From an uncultured Bacteroidota bacterium (lineage in GTDB: Bacteria; Bacteroidota; Bacteroidia; UKL13-3), in the NCBI GenBank assembly GCA_903883965.1, contig CAISCU010000010.1, positions 20,823 to 84,822 of the forward strand: a DNA stretch of 64,000 bases, given 5' to 3'. How positions within the stretch are numbered: position 1 is the first letter of the stretch; each line of letters opens with the position of its first letter. The notes below the pieces were generated by a model. That model worked only from the letters and a program-made list of their open reading frames with translations, was not told the DNA's origin and searched no databases. The translations under genes were made by a program, and so were the position numbers. Of this stretch, positions 13,677-23,723 are shown piece after piece.

Positions 13677-14261
13677 ATGAATATGCAGAAAATTAGTGAC
13701 AATGATTTGGTAAAGCTGTTTCAACAAGACAACAACGCTGCTTTAGAAGAATTAATTAAACGTCACAAAAAGAGTATTTTTACCGCCATTTATTTGTTGG
13801 TTAAAAACCGTTCACTTGCTGAAGACATTTTTCAGGAAAGTTTCATTAAAATGATTCATACACTCAGAAATGGGAATTACAATGAGGAAGGCAAATTTGT
13901 AGCTTGGGCAGTTCGAGTTGCTAGAAACTTGACCATTGATTATTTGAGAAAAATAAACAAAGATGTAACCATTACCGATAGCCAAGGAAATGATTTGTTT
14001 TCGTATTTGGTAATTGCCGAAACACAAAACAAAGAAGACAAAATCATTCAATACCAAACAGAACAGCAAATCAAACAATTGGTGCTCAACTTACCTGAAG
14101 ATCAAAAGCAAGTAGTTGTTTTAAGGCATTGGGCCAATTTAAGTTTCAAAGAAATTGCAGCACATACTGGAGTAAGTGTCAATACAGCCTTAGGTAGAAT
14201 GAGGTATGCTTTGGCCAATATTAGAAAACAATTGGCTGAAAGTAAAATGTATATTGAATAA
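13677..14261 (+). CDS. ECF-type RNA polymerase sigma-70 factor
   Basis: The 194-residue protein has sigma region 2 (LVKLFQQDNNAALEELIKRH, then LAEDIFQESFIKMIHTL and WAVRVARNLTIDYLRK) and region 4 (LPEDQKQVVVLRHWANLSFKEIAAHTGVSVNTALGRMRYAL, about residues 140-180), but no sigma-1 or sigma-3. This is the extracytoplasmic-function architecture. An 84-residue gene follows 56 nt downstream and may encode a regulatory partner. The regulon cannot be deduced from the window. Confidence 0.9.
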   Translation: MNMQKISDNDLVKLFQQDNNAALEELIKRHKKSIFTAIYLLVKNRSLAEDIFQESFIKMIHTLRNGNYNEEGKFVAWAVRVARNLTIDYLRKINKDVTITDSQGNDLFSYLVIAETQNKEDKIIQYQTEQQIKQLVLNLPEDQKQVVVLRHWANLSFKEIAAHTGVSVNTALGRMRYALANIRKQLAESKMYIE

Positions 14262-14317
14262 AGCATTCAAATAATAAAATGCAATGAAGCTTCGTTAGTG
14301 TATTGTAAGCAAAGCGT

Positions 14318-14572
14318 ATGACAAAACACTACACAACAACCGACCTTTTATTGTATTATTATGGTGAATTAGACCAAGCTTTTACAAGTGACTTGGCCTT
14401 ACAATTGCTCAAACAACCGCTCTTATTGGAACAATATAATTTGTTGATACAAGAAATTTCTTGCCTCAATATAGTGAGTGAGAGCCCATCTGAAACCAGT
14501 ATTGAACTTATAATGGCCTATGCCAATTCTAAAAAGTTAAATGCTTCGCTTATTGAATCTTTACCCCAGTAG
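14318..14572 (+). CDS. Small protein downstream of ECF sigma factor, possible partner
   Basis: This 84-residue acidic, helical protein has no membrane segment and no HxxxCxxC zinc motif, so it is not a classical anti-sigma factor. The N-terminal half (TDLLLYYYGELDQAFTSDLALQLL) resembles the start of Bacteroidota anti-sigma-like proteins that keep only the first helices. Its 3' end overlaps the convergent DUF4920-like gene by 23 nt. The position directly after the sigma gene is the only hint of function. Confidence 0.55.
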   Translation: MTKHYTTTDLLLYYYGELDQAFTSDLALQLLKQPLLLEQYNLLIQEISCLNIVSESPSETSIELIMAYANSKKLNASLIESLPQ

Positions 14573-14945
14573 CGATTAGTTTATAACTGTAATTGGCACC
14601 GGGTTCCATTGCCTGAATGATTCCTTTAGCTTGAACCGATTTGTGTTCAATATCAAAAGGTACAATGAAACTTTTGTTTTTATTTTCTATTAAAATAGGT
14701 TTGCCATTTGGGTTTTCAATGCTCAACCAACAGCCTTCTCCTTTACAATATTTTCCAATTTGGCCACAAACAATGATGGCTGTGCTGTCTGCAAGGTTTA
14801 AATTGTCATTGATATTTACAGCTTCAATGCATGAATCGGCAGAAAAAATCTCTCCAAAATAGCCGTTTTGAGGCAGTCCTTTTCTTTTGTTTGGAGTGCA
14901 AGCAAAACTCAAAATGATAAATATACCGATATGGATTTTTTTCAT
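14550..14945 (-). CDS. Lipoprotein-like secreted protein (DUF4920-like)
   Basis: The 131-residue protein has a lipoprotein signal (IHIGIFIILSFAC, lipobox Cys at residue 16) and a small OB-like beta domain: VCGQIGKYCKGEGCWLSI, PFDIEHKSVQAKGIIQ. The KYCKGEGCW block matches my memory of the DUF4920 family, where the cysteines may bind metal. Probably periplasmic or outer-membrane attached. It lies 60 nt after the S46 peptidase gene on the same strand, with a strong terminator between them, so it needs its own promoter or read-through. Confidence 0.65.
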   Translation of the reverse strand: MKKIHIGIFIILSFACTPNKRKGLPQNGYFGEIFSADSCIEAVNINDNLNLADSTAIIVCGQIGKYCKGEGCWLSIENPNGKPILIENKNKSFIVPFDIEHKSVQAKGIIQAMEPGANYSYKLIATGVKIQ

Positions 14946-14961
14946 AGTATTGAAATTAAAA

Positions 14962-14989
14962 AATAAAAGTCGCCTAAGCGACTTTTATT
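14962..14989 (-). terminator. Rho-independent terminator after the S46 peptidase gene
   Basis: A perfect 12-bp stem (AATAAAAGTCGC pairing with GCGACTTTTATT) with the 4-nt loop at 14974-14977 lies 17 nt after the peptidase stop codon. On the minus strand it is followed by a run of T residues, giving a standard intrinsic terminator. Confidence 0.85.
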
Positions 14990-15005
14990 GAAGTTATTTT
15001 TTGAG

Positions 15006-17162
15006 TTATTTAGATCTCACCAAGGTCATCTCATCAACGATATGCTTTGCTTCTCCTAATTTGTCAATTAAAAACAAGACATAACGAATGTCAACATTGA
15101 TGGTTCTTTTGAATTTTTCATCAAAAACAATGTCGCCACTCATGGCTTCCCAGTTGCCATCAAAAGCCAATCCAATTAAGTTGCCTTCTCCGTCAATTAC
15201 TGGGCTACCACTGTTACCACCAGTAATGTCATTATTGGTAATAAATGCTACTGGCATTTGACCATTGTCCATTTTGTAGTCGCCATAATCTTTGAATTTG
15301 TGTAGTGTCAATAATTTTTGAGGCACCTGGAATTCAAAGTTTGTTGGATCGTATTTTTCAATGACACCATCTAATGTGGTGTAGTAGTCATAATGAATGG
15401 CATCTTTAGGGTCATAACCTTGAACGGTACCATAAGTTAAACGCAAAGATGAATTGGCATCAGGATAAAAAGTTTTATTTGGGTATAACAATTGTAAACC
15501 TTTCACATAGGCTCTGCTTTCAGGTGCAATGGCTGCTACAAAAGCATCAACTTTGGGTTTATAGTTATTTAAATAATTGTCATAGAAAGCTTCAACCATT
15601 TCATAGCAAGGGTCGGCTGATAATTTTTTATAGGAAGGATTTTTACAGAAATCAGCCATTTTCTCTTTAGAACCAAAAATACTTTTGCTGTATAATTTTT
15701 GTGCAAAGTTTTGACATTTTTCTAAGGTAGTTTTGCCTTTAGAACGCATGATTTTATTCATGAAGGATGGGTGTTGGTCTTCAGGAATGTCATTGTAGTA
15801 TTGCTCTAAAATTTGAGCTAAAATCTTTTCATCTGCACTGGCAAAGAAAGAACCATAAGCATCTTCAGTTGATGCAATGGCTGCTTTTAAAGCTTTTTCA
15901 ATTTGATCTTTGTCTTTATTTTCTTTAGAAGCTTTTACATAAGGGTAAAATGAACTTGCCGCAGCATTTGCAGTAACACCAAGTATACCTTCACTCAAAT
16001 AAGTTCTTTGTAAGGCATAAGGCTTGTAGGCATTATATGCTTTTTCAATGTTTGGCAATACATTCGCGTAGTCTTTATTTTGAAGAGCAAACTTGTAGAA
16101 ATCTAATTCTAAATCCTTTTTGTATTCTACTACTTTTAATCTTTTTAATTGCTCAGTCTGACCAATAAAATATTTCCAATAATTTGCTACACTGGCATAA
16201 TCAGCAGAGAGTAACAAGCGGTCACTCACACTTTTATCCATCACTTCTTTCCAAGCTTGTAACCTAATAGCTCTCAATTTTACAATGGTAGGGTTCACTT
16301 TTTCTACAGCCAATTCAATGCCTTGAGAAAATTCATACCTATTTGTTCTGCCAGGGAACCCCATAATCATGGCATAATCTCCAGGTTTAATGCCTTTCAT
16401 GCTTACAGGTAAATGGTGTTTTGGTTTGTAAGGAATATTATTGGTTGAATAAGCAGCTGGTTTATTGTCTTTACTTGCATAAATTCTGAACATGCTAAAA
16501 TCTCCGGTATGTCTAGGCCACATCCAATTATCAGGGTCGCCACCAAATTTACCGACCGATTGTGGAGGTGTTCCCACCAAACGGATGTCTGTAAATTTTT
16601 CAAATACAAATAAATAGTAAGCATTTCCTTTGAACATTTCTCTCACTTGGGCTTCGTAATGAGTGCCTTTGGTAGTTTCTGCAATGATTTTTTTGTATAA
16701 TTTCTGCAAAGAATCGGGCCTGTTTTTTTCTTCTACTCCTGCAAGCATAGGAATGATTCTATCGCTTACATCTTCAATGCGTTGAACAATAGAAACCCAC
16801 ATTCCAGGCTTGGCTCTTTCTTCACCTTTGTTTTTAGCCCAAAAACCATTGTCTAAGATATTGTCTTCTTTGGTTGATAATGAGGCAATGGCATCGTAAC
16901 CACAATGGTGGTTAGTTAATACCAATCCTTCACCGGAAATAATTTCACCAGTACAGCCTCCATTGAACCAAACGATGGCATCTTTTAAAGAGTTGTGGTT
17001 GACATCGTACAATTGTTCTGCAGTTAATTTAAGCCCTTTGGCTTTCATTTGCTCATAATTGTAATTTTTTAAAAGAGATGGGATCCACATGCCTTCATCG
17101 GCTTTTGCAAAATTCCCTGCAAACATGCTTATAACAAGCAGATAAGCAATCAGTTTTTTCAT
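15006..17162 (-). CDS. S46-family dipeptidyl-peptidase (DPP7/DPP11 type)
   Basis: S46 enzymes are periplasmic serine exopeptidases that release dipeptides from oligopeptides in Bacteroidota and some Gammaproteobacteria. The 718-residue precursor has a signal peptide (IAYLLVISMFAGNFAKA), the chymotrypsin-like His block GLVLTNHHCGYD (about residues 79-90) and the nucleophile Ser651 in GGNSGSP. The residue 18 positions after the serine, which sets P1 preference in the family, is Gly669, as in DPP7 (hydrophobic P1), not Arg as in the acidic-specific DPP11. This rests on the known P. gingivalis/P. endodontalis comparison. It is monocistronic, with a terminator downstream and a divergent PiT transporter upstream. 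Confidence 0.93.
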   Translation of the reverse strand: MKKLIAYLLVISMFAGNFAKADEGMWIPSLLKNYNYEQMKAKGLKLTAEQLYDVNHNSLKDAIVWFNGGCTGEIISGEGLVLTNHHCGYDAIASLSTKEDNILDNGFWAKNKGEERAKPGMWVSIVQRIEDVSDRIIPMLAGVEEKNRPDSLQKLYKKIIAETTKGTHYEAQVREMFKGNAYYLFVFEKFTDIRLVGTPPQSVGKFGGDPDNWMWPRHTGDFSMFRIYASKDNKPAAYSTNNIPYKPKHHLPVSMKGIKPGDYAMIMGFPGRTNRYEFSQGIELAVEKVNPTIVKLRAIRLQAWKEVMDKSVSDRLLLSADYASVANYWKYFIGQTEQLKRLKVVEYKKDLELDFYKFALQNKDYANVLPNIEKAYNAYKPYALQRTYLSEGILGVTANAAASSFYPYVKASKENKDKDQIEKALKAAIASTEDAYGSFFASADEKILAQILEQYYNDIPEDQHPSFMNKIMRSKGKTTLEKCQNFAQKLYSKSIFGSKEKMADFCKNPSYKKLSADPCYEMVEAFYDNYLNNYKPKVDAFVAAIAPESRAYVKGLQLLYPNKTFYPDANSSLRLTYGTVQGYDPKDAIHYDYYTTLDGVIEKYDPTNFEFQVPQKLLTLHKFKDYGDYKMDNGQMPVAFITNNDITGGNSGSPVIDGEGNLIGLAFDGNWEAMSGDIVFDEKFKRTINVDIRYVLFLIDKLGEAKHIVDEMTLVRSK

Positions 17163-17270
17163 ATGTAAATAGTTAATTTAGTGGAGCGAAAGTAATATAT
17201 TTTAGTTTTTTGATAGCTTTTTTTTATGCTTAAATATAACAGCTAATTATTTCCTGATAAAAAATTAACC

Positions 17271-17298
17271 TTGACTTATAAAGTTTGAATCTTATAAT
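17271..17298 (+). promoter_or_regulatory. Candidate promoter of the PiT transporter gene
   Basis: TTGACT at 17271-17276 and TATAAT at 17293-17298 are separated by 16 nt. They lie just before the likely ATG at 17316, so the transcript leader would be very short. This looks like a housekeeping-type promoter; Bacteroidota sigma normally prefers TAnnTTTG, so the call is tentative. Confidence 0.35.
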
Positions 17299-17315
17299 TG
17301 TCGCAACAAAGGGTT

Positions 17316-18719
17316 ATGTTTGGATTAGAAACACATTTAGCAATCATTCTGATTACGTGCCTATTGGCAGCTGTTGTATTTGAATTTATCAATGGATTTC
17401 ATGATACCGCAAATGCAGTAGCTACTGTAATTTACACCAACTCATTAAAACCTCAGTTTGCGGTTGTGTGGAGTGGTATTTGGAATGCAATTGGCGTATT
17501 TGCTGGAGGTATTGCTGTTGCAATGGGAATTACCCATTTGTTGCCGCTTGAATTACTCTTAAACGCAGATGTTTATCAGAACATTGCATTGATTGCATCT
17601 TTATTATTAACAGCTATCATATGGAATTTTGCAACATGGTTTGTGGGTATTCCAAGCTCAAGTTCACATACTTTAATTGGTTCTATCATAGGGGTAGGTA
17701 TGGCATACTCTTTATTTGTAGATCAGAGCGGACAAGTATTTATAAATTGGGCTAAGGCTAAAGAAATTGGTTTGAGCTTGTTTTTATCTCCTCTTTTGGG
17801 TTTTAGTTTAGCAATCTTGCTCATGTTTATCATGCGACAAAGTATCAAAGCAAAATTTATTTTTAAGGCCCCTAATTCCAATAATCCGCCCCCTTTCTGG
17901 ATTCGTCTAATCTTGTTATTGACATGCACAGGTGTTAGTTTCTCTCATGGTTCAAACGACGGACAAAAAGGAGTAGGGCTTGTCATGCTTATTTTAATTT
18001 CAATTGTTCCAGGCTATTTTACCTTAGACCTTACCAGAAAGCCTTATGAATTGAAAGAACACATTGGTCAATTCAATGCCATTGTTTCAAAAATTGATAC
18101 CAATGAATTGGTTGCAACTGAACAATTGGAACTGAAAAAAATTAAGAATGAATTGGCTCAATTTGAAATGAACATCCAATCTATACAGACTTTTGATCAG
18201 ATGTCCAATGCTCAAAAATTTGAAGTTAGGTCTGATTTGGTTAAAATTGGACAAGGTGTTCAGAGTTTAATCAAAAGTAAAAACCTCAATTTAAGTATCA
18301 TTCAAAAAGAAGAATTATTAAAAGAGACCACTAAAATCAAATCTATTACAGAATATGCGCCAAATTGGGTTATACTAATGGTTTCTCTCAGTTTGGGGTT
18401 AGGTACATTGGTAGGCTGGAAACGTATTGTAACAACCATTGGGGAGAAAATTGGCAAGCAACACCTTTCTTATGCTCAAGGTGCCAGTGCAGAATTGGTA
18501 GCTGCCTCTACAATAGGTTTTTCGACTTGGCTTGGATTACCAGTAAGTACTACACATGTATTATCTTCAGGTATTGCCGGTAGTATGGTTGCAAGCAAAG
18601 GGGTTAAAAACCTCCAGCCTAAAACCATTAAAATGATTGCATTGGCATGGATACTGACTTTGCCTGTAAGTATTGTTTTATCTGGGTTGTTATTTTTGCT
18701 TTTTAGAGCAATTATTTAG
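17316..18719 (+). CDS. PiT-family inorganic phosphate transporter
   Basis: PiT proteins import phosphate, usually as a metal-phosphate complex, by proton or sodium coupling. The protein (467 residues from the ATG at 17316; an upstream TTG at 17298 is possible) carries the duplicated family signatures: N-terminal FEFINGFHDTANAVATVIYT and C-terminal GASAELVAASTIGFSTWLGLPVSTTHVLSS, plus SFSHGSNDGQKGVG. There are about ten membrane segments with a long charged central loop (about residues 240-345). No adjacent PhoU-like (DUF47) gene is present. It converges with the periplasmic-binding gene, overlapping it by 8 nt. Confidence 0.93.
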   Translation: MFGLETHLAIILITCLLAAVVFEFINGFHDTANAVATVIYTNSLKPQFAVVWSGIWNAIGVFAGGIAVAMGITHLLPLELLLNADVYQNIALIASLLLTAIIWNFATWFVGIPSSSSHTLIGSIIGVGMAYSLFVDQSGQVFINWAKAKEIGLSLFLSPLLGFSLAILLMFIMRQSIKAKFIFKAPNSNNPPPFWIRLILLLTCTGVSFSHGSNDGQKGVGLVMLILISIVPGYFTLDLTRKPYELKEHIGQFNAIVSKIDTNELVATEQLELKKIKNELAQFEMNIQSIQTFDQMSNAQKFEVRSDLVKIGQGVQSLIKSKNLNLSIIQKEELLKETTKIKSITEYAPNWVILMVSLSLGLGTLVGWKRIVTTIGEKIGKQHLSYAQGASAELVAASTIGFSTWLGLPVSTTHVLSSGIAGSMVASKGVKNLQPKTIKMIALAWILTLPVSIVLSGLLFLLFRAII

Positions 18720-19911
18720 TTGTTTTAGCAGCATTGATCCAAATAAATGCTTCGTTGAATTTACATTGATTCAAGTAGTTGTTCTGATAACCCTTGTTAT
18801 TGGGTTTACTGCCAATTAGATATTCTGACCCAACCAAACTCATCCTGTTTGACATTTCAGATGGGTTAAATACACCTTTATTTTTAGCCAACCCATCAAC
18901 CAACAAAAGTGCTTGATCAAAACCTGCAACGGCATATTCATCAGGTTCTTTGTTATAAATTTCTTTGAACAATTCAATGCAATTGCTGCCAATTTTGGAG
19001 TCTGTGGCTAAAAAGTATGGGCTCAGTAGGGTTACATCTAAGTGTTTCCATAAAGGGTAATTAATGGCATTGTATTCGAGCCATTTTTTATTTCCAATCA
19101 CATGCACATCAATAAATTGGGTGGTGTCTGCAAGCAATTTTAAGGTACTGTTTACTTGAAACTCATTTTCAGAATCAATCCAAACCAAATTGGTTTTATT
19201 GAGGTTGTAGTAGTTCTTGTAATTGCTATTTTTATCAATATCTAAGCATTGAATATTAAAACTAGGGTATTCTGCTTTTATTTTATTGAGTCTGTTAGAT
19301 ATGATTTTATCATTTTTTCCTTTTCCTGAAAATACCACTAAGTTGATATCAGTATTTCCAGCTTGGTACAATTGTTTCAGATAAATATCTGCATACGATT
19401 CCAAGTCGGGGTTCATACAAACCAAATAGGGATCTTCTATTTTTGATTTGGTTAAAGTTAACAATGGGCTAATATGGTATATATGTGCCTCACTGCTAAA
19501 TTTTTTCATGATTTGCTGACCTGCTGCTACCACCGGACCAATAATTAAATTGGCATTTAACACCTCATTTTTTTTGAGCAATTGTTTAAAGTATACAGTA
19601 TCGTTTTTTGTGTCGAATACATGTACAATCAGGTTGATTCCATTTTTAGACATACTGTCCAAACCCATTTTTAAACCTTCAAAATAGGAGCGACAAGCAT
19701 TGCCCAATGCAGATTTTGGGCTGAGTTCGTCCGTGAATATTTCTTTACTACAAAAGGGCATTAGCACCGCTATATGTAGCGTGTCTTTTGTGTAGGTGTT
19801 GTTTTGTGCTGTTAAGTTTGTAAACTGTAAAAACAAACAAAATAAACTACAGACAACTCGTGTCAATTTATTCCCATTCAATGGTTGCAGGCGGTTTAGA
19901 GCTGATATCAT
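18712..19911 (-). CDS. Periplasmic-binding-fold protein (type I, LivJ-like), no transporter partner
   Basis: The protein has a signal sequence ([16 protein letters not shown]) and a two-lobed type I periplasmic-binding fold: [74 protein letters not shown]. This resembles branched-chain amino-acid binding proteins, but no permease or ATPase lies nearby. The ATG at 19911 overlaps the end of guaA by 44 nt; an in-frame TTG at 19866, immediately after the guaA stop, would give a more normal signal peptide and translational coupling. The ligand is unknown. Confidence 0.7.
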   Translation of the reverse strand: MISALNRLQPLNGNKLTRVVCSLFCLFLQFTNLTAQNNTYTKDTLHIAVLMPFCSKEIFTDELSPKSALGNACRSYFEGLKMGLDSMSKNGINLIVHVFDTKNDTVYFKQLLKKNEVLNANLIIGPVVAAGQQIMKKFSSEAHIYHISPLLTLTKSKIEDPYLVCMNPDLESYADIYLKQLYQAGNTDINLVVFSGKGKNDKIISNRLNKIKAEYPSFNIQCLDIDKNSNYKNYYNLNKTNLVWIDSENEFQVNSTLKLLADTTQFIDVHVIGNKKWLEYNAINYPLWKHLDVTLLSPYFLATDSKIGSNCIELFKEIYNKEPDEYAVAGFDQALLLVDGLAKNKGVFNPSEMSNRMSLVGSEYLIGSKPNNKGYQNNYLNQCKFNEAFIWINAAKTTK

Positions 19912-21394
19912 AGACTACTCGGTTTATTCCTTTTACTTCATTGATAATGCGATTGGCTACTAAACTCAAAAAGTCATGAGGCAAATGACAAAAATCTGCA
20001 GTCATTCCGTCAACAGAAGTTACTGCTCTCAAACAAATGACATGTTCGTAAGTTCTTTCATCACCCATTACCCCAACTGATTGTACTGGCAAGAAAATGG
20101 CACCTGCTTGCCAAACCTGAGGGTATAAGTTTTTTGCTTTGAGTTCACTGATAAAAATGGCATCTGCTTCTTGAAGAATTTGCACTTTTTCTATGCTTAC
20201 ATCACCTAAAATACGAATGGCCAAACCTGGTCCTGGAAAAGGATGTCTGTTTAAAATAATTTCATCTATTCCCAAAGCATGTCCCACATTTCGCACTTCG
20301 TCTTTGAACAACATTCTAAGAGGTTCAACAATTTTAAGCTTCATTTTTTCAGGCAAGCCACCTACATTGTGATGAGATTTAATGGTAGCTGAAGGCCCTT
20401 TTACACTCACACTTTCTATGACATCAGGGTAGATGGTTCCTTGAGCCAACCATTGAATGCCTTCAAGTTTGTTAGCTTCTTCTTCAAAAACTTCTATAAA
20501 AACCCTGCCAATAGTTTTTCTTTTTTGCTCCGGATCACTGATTCCTTTTAGTTCATTTAAGAAACGAGCTTTGGCATCAACCCCAATGACGTGTAAGCCC
20601 ATTTCATTGTATGCCTCTAACACTTGTTCAAACTCATCTTTTCTGAGTAACCCATTGTCAATAAAAATACCAATCAATTGTTTATCGATGGCTTTTTTGA
20701 GTAAAATGGCAGCAACGGAAGAATCAACTCCTCCAGACAATCCAATGATTACTTTATCGGTACCAATTTTATCTTGTATTTCTTGGGTTGCAGCTACAAT
20801 AAAATGATCTGGATTCCAGTTTTGTTTTAAACCTGCAATTTTACTGATGAAATTAAACAACAATTTTTTACCATCAGTACTATGTGTTACTTCAGGGTGA
20901 AATTGAATACCATATGTTGGTTCGCCATTTATTTTAAATGCGGCATTTTCAACAGAACTGGTACTTGCAATGGTTTCAAATCCTTGAGGAATTTCTTTGA
21001 TGGTATCTCCATGGCTCATCCAAACCTGAGAATTTAAAGATATGCCTTCAAATAAAACCGCATCATTTACCATACTCAAATTGGCTCTTCCGTATTCTCT
21101 AATTTTGGAGGGTACTACAAAACCACCATTTGCATGAGCTAAATATTGGGCTCCATAACACACACCCAAAAGGGGTAATTTGCCTCTGTACATACTTAAA
21201 TCTATGGCAGGTAAAAGCCCATCGCTTACACTATAAGGACTCCCGCTTAAAATCACAGCTTTGGTTTGTTGGTCCAGAGATGGTAAGTTTGTGCAAGGAT
21301 GTATTTCAGAATAAACGTTTAATTCTCTTAATCTTCTGGCAATAAGTTGCGTATATTGAGAACCGAAATCAATGATGAGTACTTTTTCTTCCAT
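19868..21394 (-). CDS. guaA: GMP synthase (glutamine-hydrolysing)
   Basis: GuaA converts XMP to GMP using glutamine and ATP. The 508-residue protein has the class I amidotransferase domain with Cys79 in [13 protein letters not shown] and the His-Glu pair in [10 protein letters not shown], the ATP-pyrophosphatase P-loop [13 protein letters not shown], and the C-terminal dimerisation domain ending [17 protein letters not shown]. All key residues are present. Divergent from mnmH with 48 nt between starts. Confidence 0.98.
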   Translation of the reverse strand: MEEKVLIIDFGSQYTQLIARRLRELNVYSEIHPCTNLPSLDQQTKAVILSGSPYSVSDGLLPAIDLSMYRGKLPLLGVCYGAQYLAHANGGFVVPSKIREYGRANLSMVNDAVLFEGISLNSQVWMSHGDTIKEIPQGFETIASTSSVENAAFKINGEPTYGIQFHPEVTHSTDGKKLLFNFISKIAGLKQNWNPDHFIVAATQEIQDKIGTDKVIIGLSGGVDSSVAAILLKKAIDKQLIGIFIDNGLLRKDEFEQVLEAYNEMGLHVIGVDAKARFLNELKGISDPEQKRKTIGRVFIEVFEEEANKLEGIQWLAQGTIYPDVIESVSVKGPSATIKSHHNVGGLPEKMKLKIVEPLRMLFKDEVRNVGHALGIDEIILNRHPFPGPGLAIRILGDVSIEKVQILQEADAIFISELKAKNLYPQVWQAGAIFLPVQSVGVMGDERTYEHVICLRAVTSVDGMTADFCHLPHDFLSLVANRIINEVKGINRVVYDISSKPPATIEWE

Positions 21395-21442
21395 AATATG
21401 TCTGCAAATTTCAACAAATTTTTTTAGTATCCTAAATTAATC

Positions 21443-22453
21443 ATGAGAACGCTTCATCAAATTGATATTGAAACTTATAGTAAAAGGACAGAACATGTGT
21501 GTTTGTTGGATGCCAGAAGCGAAGCTGAATTTTTACAAGGTCATATTCCGGGTGCTGTATCTTTTCCACTTCTCAATAACCAGGAGCGAATTTTGGTTGG
21601 AACCTGTTACAAAACAAAAGGAAGCTTTGAAGCGGTGGTATTGGGCTATGAATTGGTGGCTCCAAAATTTGCCAAAATGATTAAAAATGCCCACATGGCT
21701 TTTGGAAAGAACAAGCTCATTGTGCATTGTTGGAGAGGTGGACTACGCAGTCAAATATTGGGAAATTTATTATTGTCTGCTGGGTTTGATGTAACCATTA
21801 TCAATGGAGGATACAAAGCATACAGAAATTTTGTACAAAGGGGTTTTGAAACTGAATTTCCTTTAAAAGTAATTGGAGGTTACACCGGAAGTGGTAAAAC
21901 CGATATTTTATATGCTTTGCGTTTAAAAGGGCAACAAGTAATAGATTTAGAAGGATTGGCCAATCACAGAGGCTCAGCATTTGGAGGCATTGGTAAAGGA
22001 CTTCAGCCAACTCAAGAACAATTTGAGAACAATTTATTATCACTGCTATACTTGCAAAATAAAAATAAATGTATTTGGGTAGAAGATGAAAGCCGTTTAA
22101 TTGGCAAAATTCAAATACCGGATGCTTTTTTTCAACAAATTAGAAAGGCTCCATTGTTTTTTATAGAAACAGCAGTAGAATCTCGCATACATACTATCAT
22201 AGAAAATTACGCCAAATACAACACCAATGATTTGGTAAAAGCAACTCAACAAATTGCTAAAAAATTAGGTGATTTGAGAACTCGAATGGCAATTGAGGCA
22301 CTACAAAACAATGACTACAATACCTGGGTGTCAGAGGTTTTGTTCTATTATGACAAAGCATATAACAATGGCTTACAGTCTAAGGTAAATTCGTCAAAAG
22401 TTCATATTTCTGGCGATAAACAAAATATAATCAGCCAGTTAATTGCCACTTAA
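21443..22453 (+). CDS. mnmH: tRNA 2-selenouridine synthase (MnmH/SelU)
   Basis: MnmH replaces sulfur with selenium at the wobble 2-thiouridine of certain tRNAs, via a geranylated intermediate. The 336-residue protein has an N-terminal rhodanese domain (LLDARSEAEFLQGHIPGA; catalytic Cys96 in VHCWRGGLRSQ) joined to a P-loop domain (GGYTGSGKT, residues 145-153) and the characteristic LEGLANHRGSAFGGIG. Length is normal. The selenophosphate synthetase gene selD is not in this window. It may be the first gene of a plus-strand group leading into kdnA, but a promoter candidate lies between them. Confidence 0.93.
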   Translation: MRTLHQIDIETYSKRTEHVCLLDARSEAEFLQGHIPGAVSFPLLNNQERILVGTCYKTKGSFEAVVLGYELVAPKFAKMIKNAHMAFGKNKLIVHCWRGGLRSQILGNLLLSAGFDVTIINGGYKAYRNFVQRGFETEFPLKVIGGYTGSGKTDILYALRLKGQQVIDLEGLANHRGSAFGGIGKGLQPTQEQFENNLLSLLYLQNKNKCIWVEDESRLIGKIQIPDAFFQQIRKAPLFFIETAVESRIHTIIENYAKYNTNDLVKATQQIAKKLGDLRTRMAIEALQNNDYNTWVSEVLFYYDKAYNNGLQSKVNSSKVHISGDKQNIISQLIAT

Positions 22454-22469
22454 ATACTTGTAATTACTC

Positions 22470-22499
22470 TTTTAAATGCTGTAATATTTCGTAAATTTG
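22470..22499 (+). promoter_or_regulatory. Candidate Bacteroidota-type promoter of the kdn/kds operon
   Basis: TAAATTTG at 22492-22499 matches the Bacteroidota -7 element TAnnTTTG. A weak -33 element (TTTT, 22470-22473) lies 18 nt upstream. The kdnA ATG is at 22516. Confidence 0.4.
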
Positions 22500-22515
22500 C
22501 ACAAATTTTTATTTT

Positions 22516-23712
22516 ATGGCAGGTAGCGAATTTTTTGGAGCAGAAGAGAAAAAAGAAATCAACGATGTTTTAGAAACAGGCATTTTGTTCAGATACAACC
22601 ACGATGCCCAACGAAACAATATTTGGAAAGCTAAAGAATTTGAAAAGGAAGTTGCGAGTTTAGTTGGAGCTAAATATGCACATGCTGTTTCAAGTGGTTC
22701 AACTGCCGTTTCATGTGCTTTGGCTGCTGCAGGTATTGGAGCAGGAGATGAAGTAATCGTTCCACCTTTTACATATATTGCTTCTGTTGAAGCGGTTATT
22801 TTTGCAGGGGCATTACCTGTTTTTGCTGAAATAGATGAAACACTTTGTTTGAGTGCTGCAGGAATTAAAAAGGCAATTACTCCTAAAACCAAAGCTGTAC
22901 TATTGGTGCACATGTGTGGTCAAATGGCCAATATGGATGAGATTATGCCTGTTATTCTAGAAAATAATTTGGTTTTGGTTGAAGATGCTGGCCAAGCAAT
23001 GGCAGCAAGTTACAAAGGCGTTTCTACTGGTTTGTGGGGAACTACAGGCTGTTACAGTTTTGATTTTTTTAAAATTGCTACTGCAGGAGAAGGTGGAGTT
23101 ATGGTAACCAATAGCGAAAAGGCATACCATTTAGCCGACAATTTTGCAGACCATGGTCATGACCACAAAGGCAATAACAGAGGCATGGAAAACCATCCTG
23201 TTTTGGGATTCAACTACCGCATATCTGAATTACATGCCGCTATTGGTTTGGCTCAAACCAGAAGAGTTCCAGAAATAAAGAAACTCAACAACAGTCACAA
23301 AAATTTCATGATGGCTGAATTGGGTAAAATTAAAGGAGTTTCGTTTGCCTCAATTCCAGATAAGGATGGAGATTCTGCTACTTTCTTAAATATATTATTG
23401 CCTGATACTATTTTGGCTCAGAAAACTGTCAATGCATTCAATCAAAATGGCGTAACAGGTTTCAATTATTGGTATACCAATATGTACCATTTTATTAACC
23501 AATGGGACCATATCAAACAAGGTAGGGTTGCAGCAAAAACAAATGTACAATTATTGGGTGCACCTCAAGATTATGCAAATCTTGAATTGCCTCAAACACA
23601 AGCAACCATTGGTCGTTTAATATCTTTTAGTATCAAAGCAACTTGGACTGAAGCAGAATTGAAAGCATTGGTAACCTCAATTGGTAATTCTATTCAATCC
23701 GTATTGAAATAA
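22516..23712 (+). CDS. kdnA: Kdo 8-aminotransferase KdnA (DegT/DnrJ/EryC1 family)
   Basis: KdnA, described in Shewanella, transaminates the 8-aldehyde of Kdo to give 8-amino-3,8-dideoxy-manno-octulosonate (Kdo8N). The 398-residue protein is a fold-type I PLP enzyme with the sugar-aminotransferase motifs SSGSTAVSCALAAAG, VEDAGQAMAASYKG and SFDFFKIATAGEGGVM, with Lys186 as the PLP lysine. The family alone covers many sugars. The assignment rests on kdnB starting 11 nt downstream and kdsA, kdsC-like and kdsB genes following, the same partnership as in Shewanella. Confidence 0.88.
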   Translation: MAGSEFFGAEEKKEINDVLETGILFRYNHDAQRNNIWKAKEFEKEVASLVGAKYAHAVSSGSTAVSCALAAAGIGAGDEVIVPPFTYIASVEAVIFAGALPVFAEIDETLCLSAAGIKKAITPKTKAVLLVHMCGQMANMDEIMPVILENNLVLVEDAGQAMAASYKGVSTGLWGTTGCYSFDFFKIATAGEGGVMVTNSEKAYHLADNFADHGHDHKGNNRGMENHPVLGFNYRISELHAAIGLAQTRRVPEIKKLNNSHKNFMMAELGKIKGVSFASIPDKDGDSATFLNILLPDTILAQKTVNAFNQNGVTGFNYWYTNMYHFINQWDHIKQGRVAAKTNVQLLGAPQDYANLELPQTQATIGRLISFSIKATWTEAELKALVTSIGNSIQSVLK

Positions 23713-23723
23713 GTCATTATTGC

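Noticed and set aside
22509..22913. Minus-strand frame of 134 codons opposite kdnA
   Set aside because: Antisense of a well-conserved PLP enzyme; no motifs of its own.
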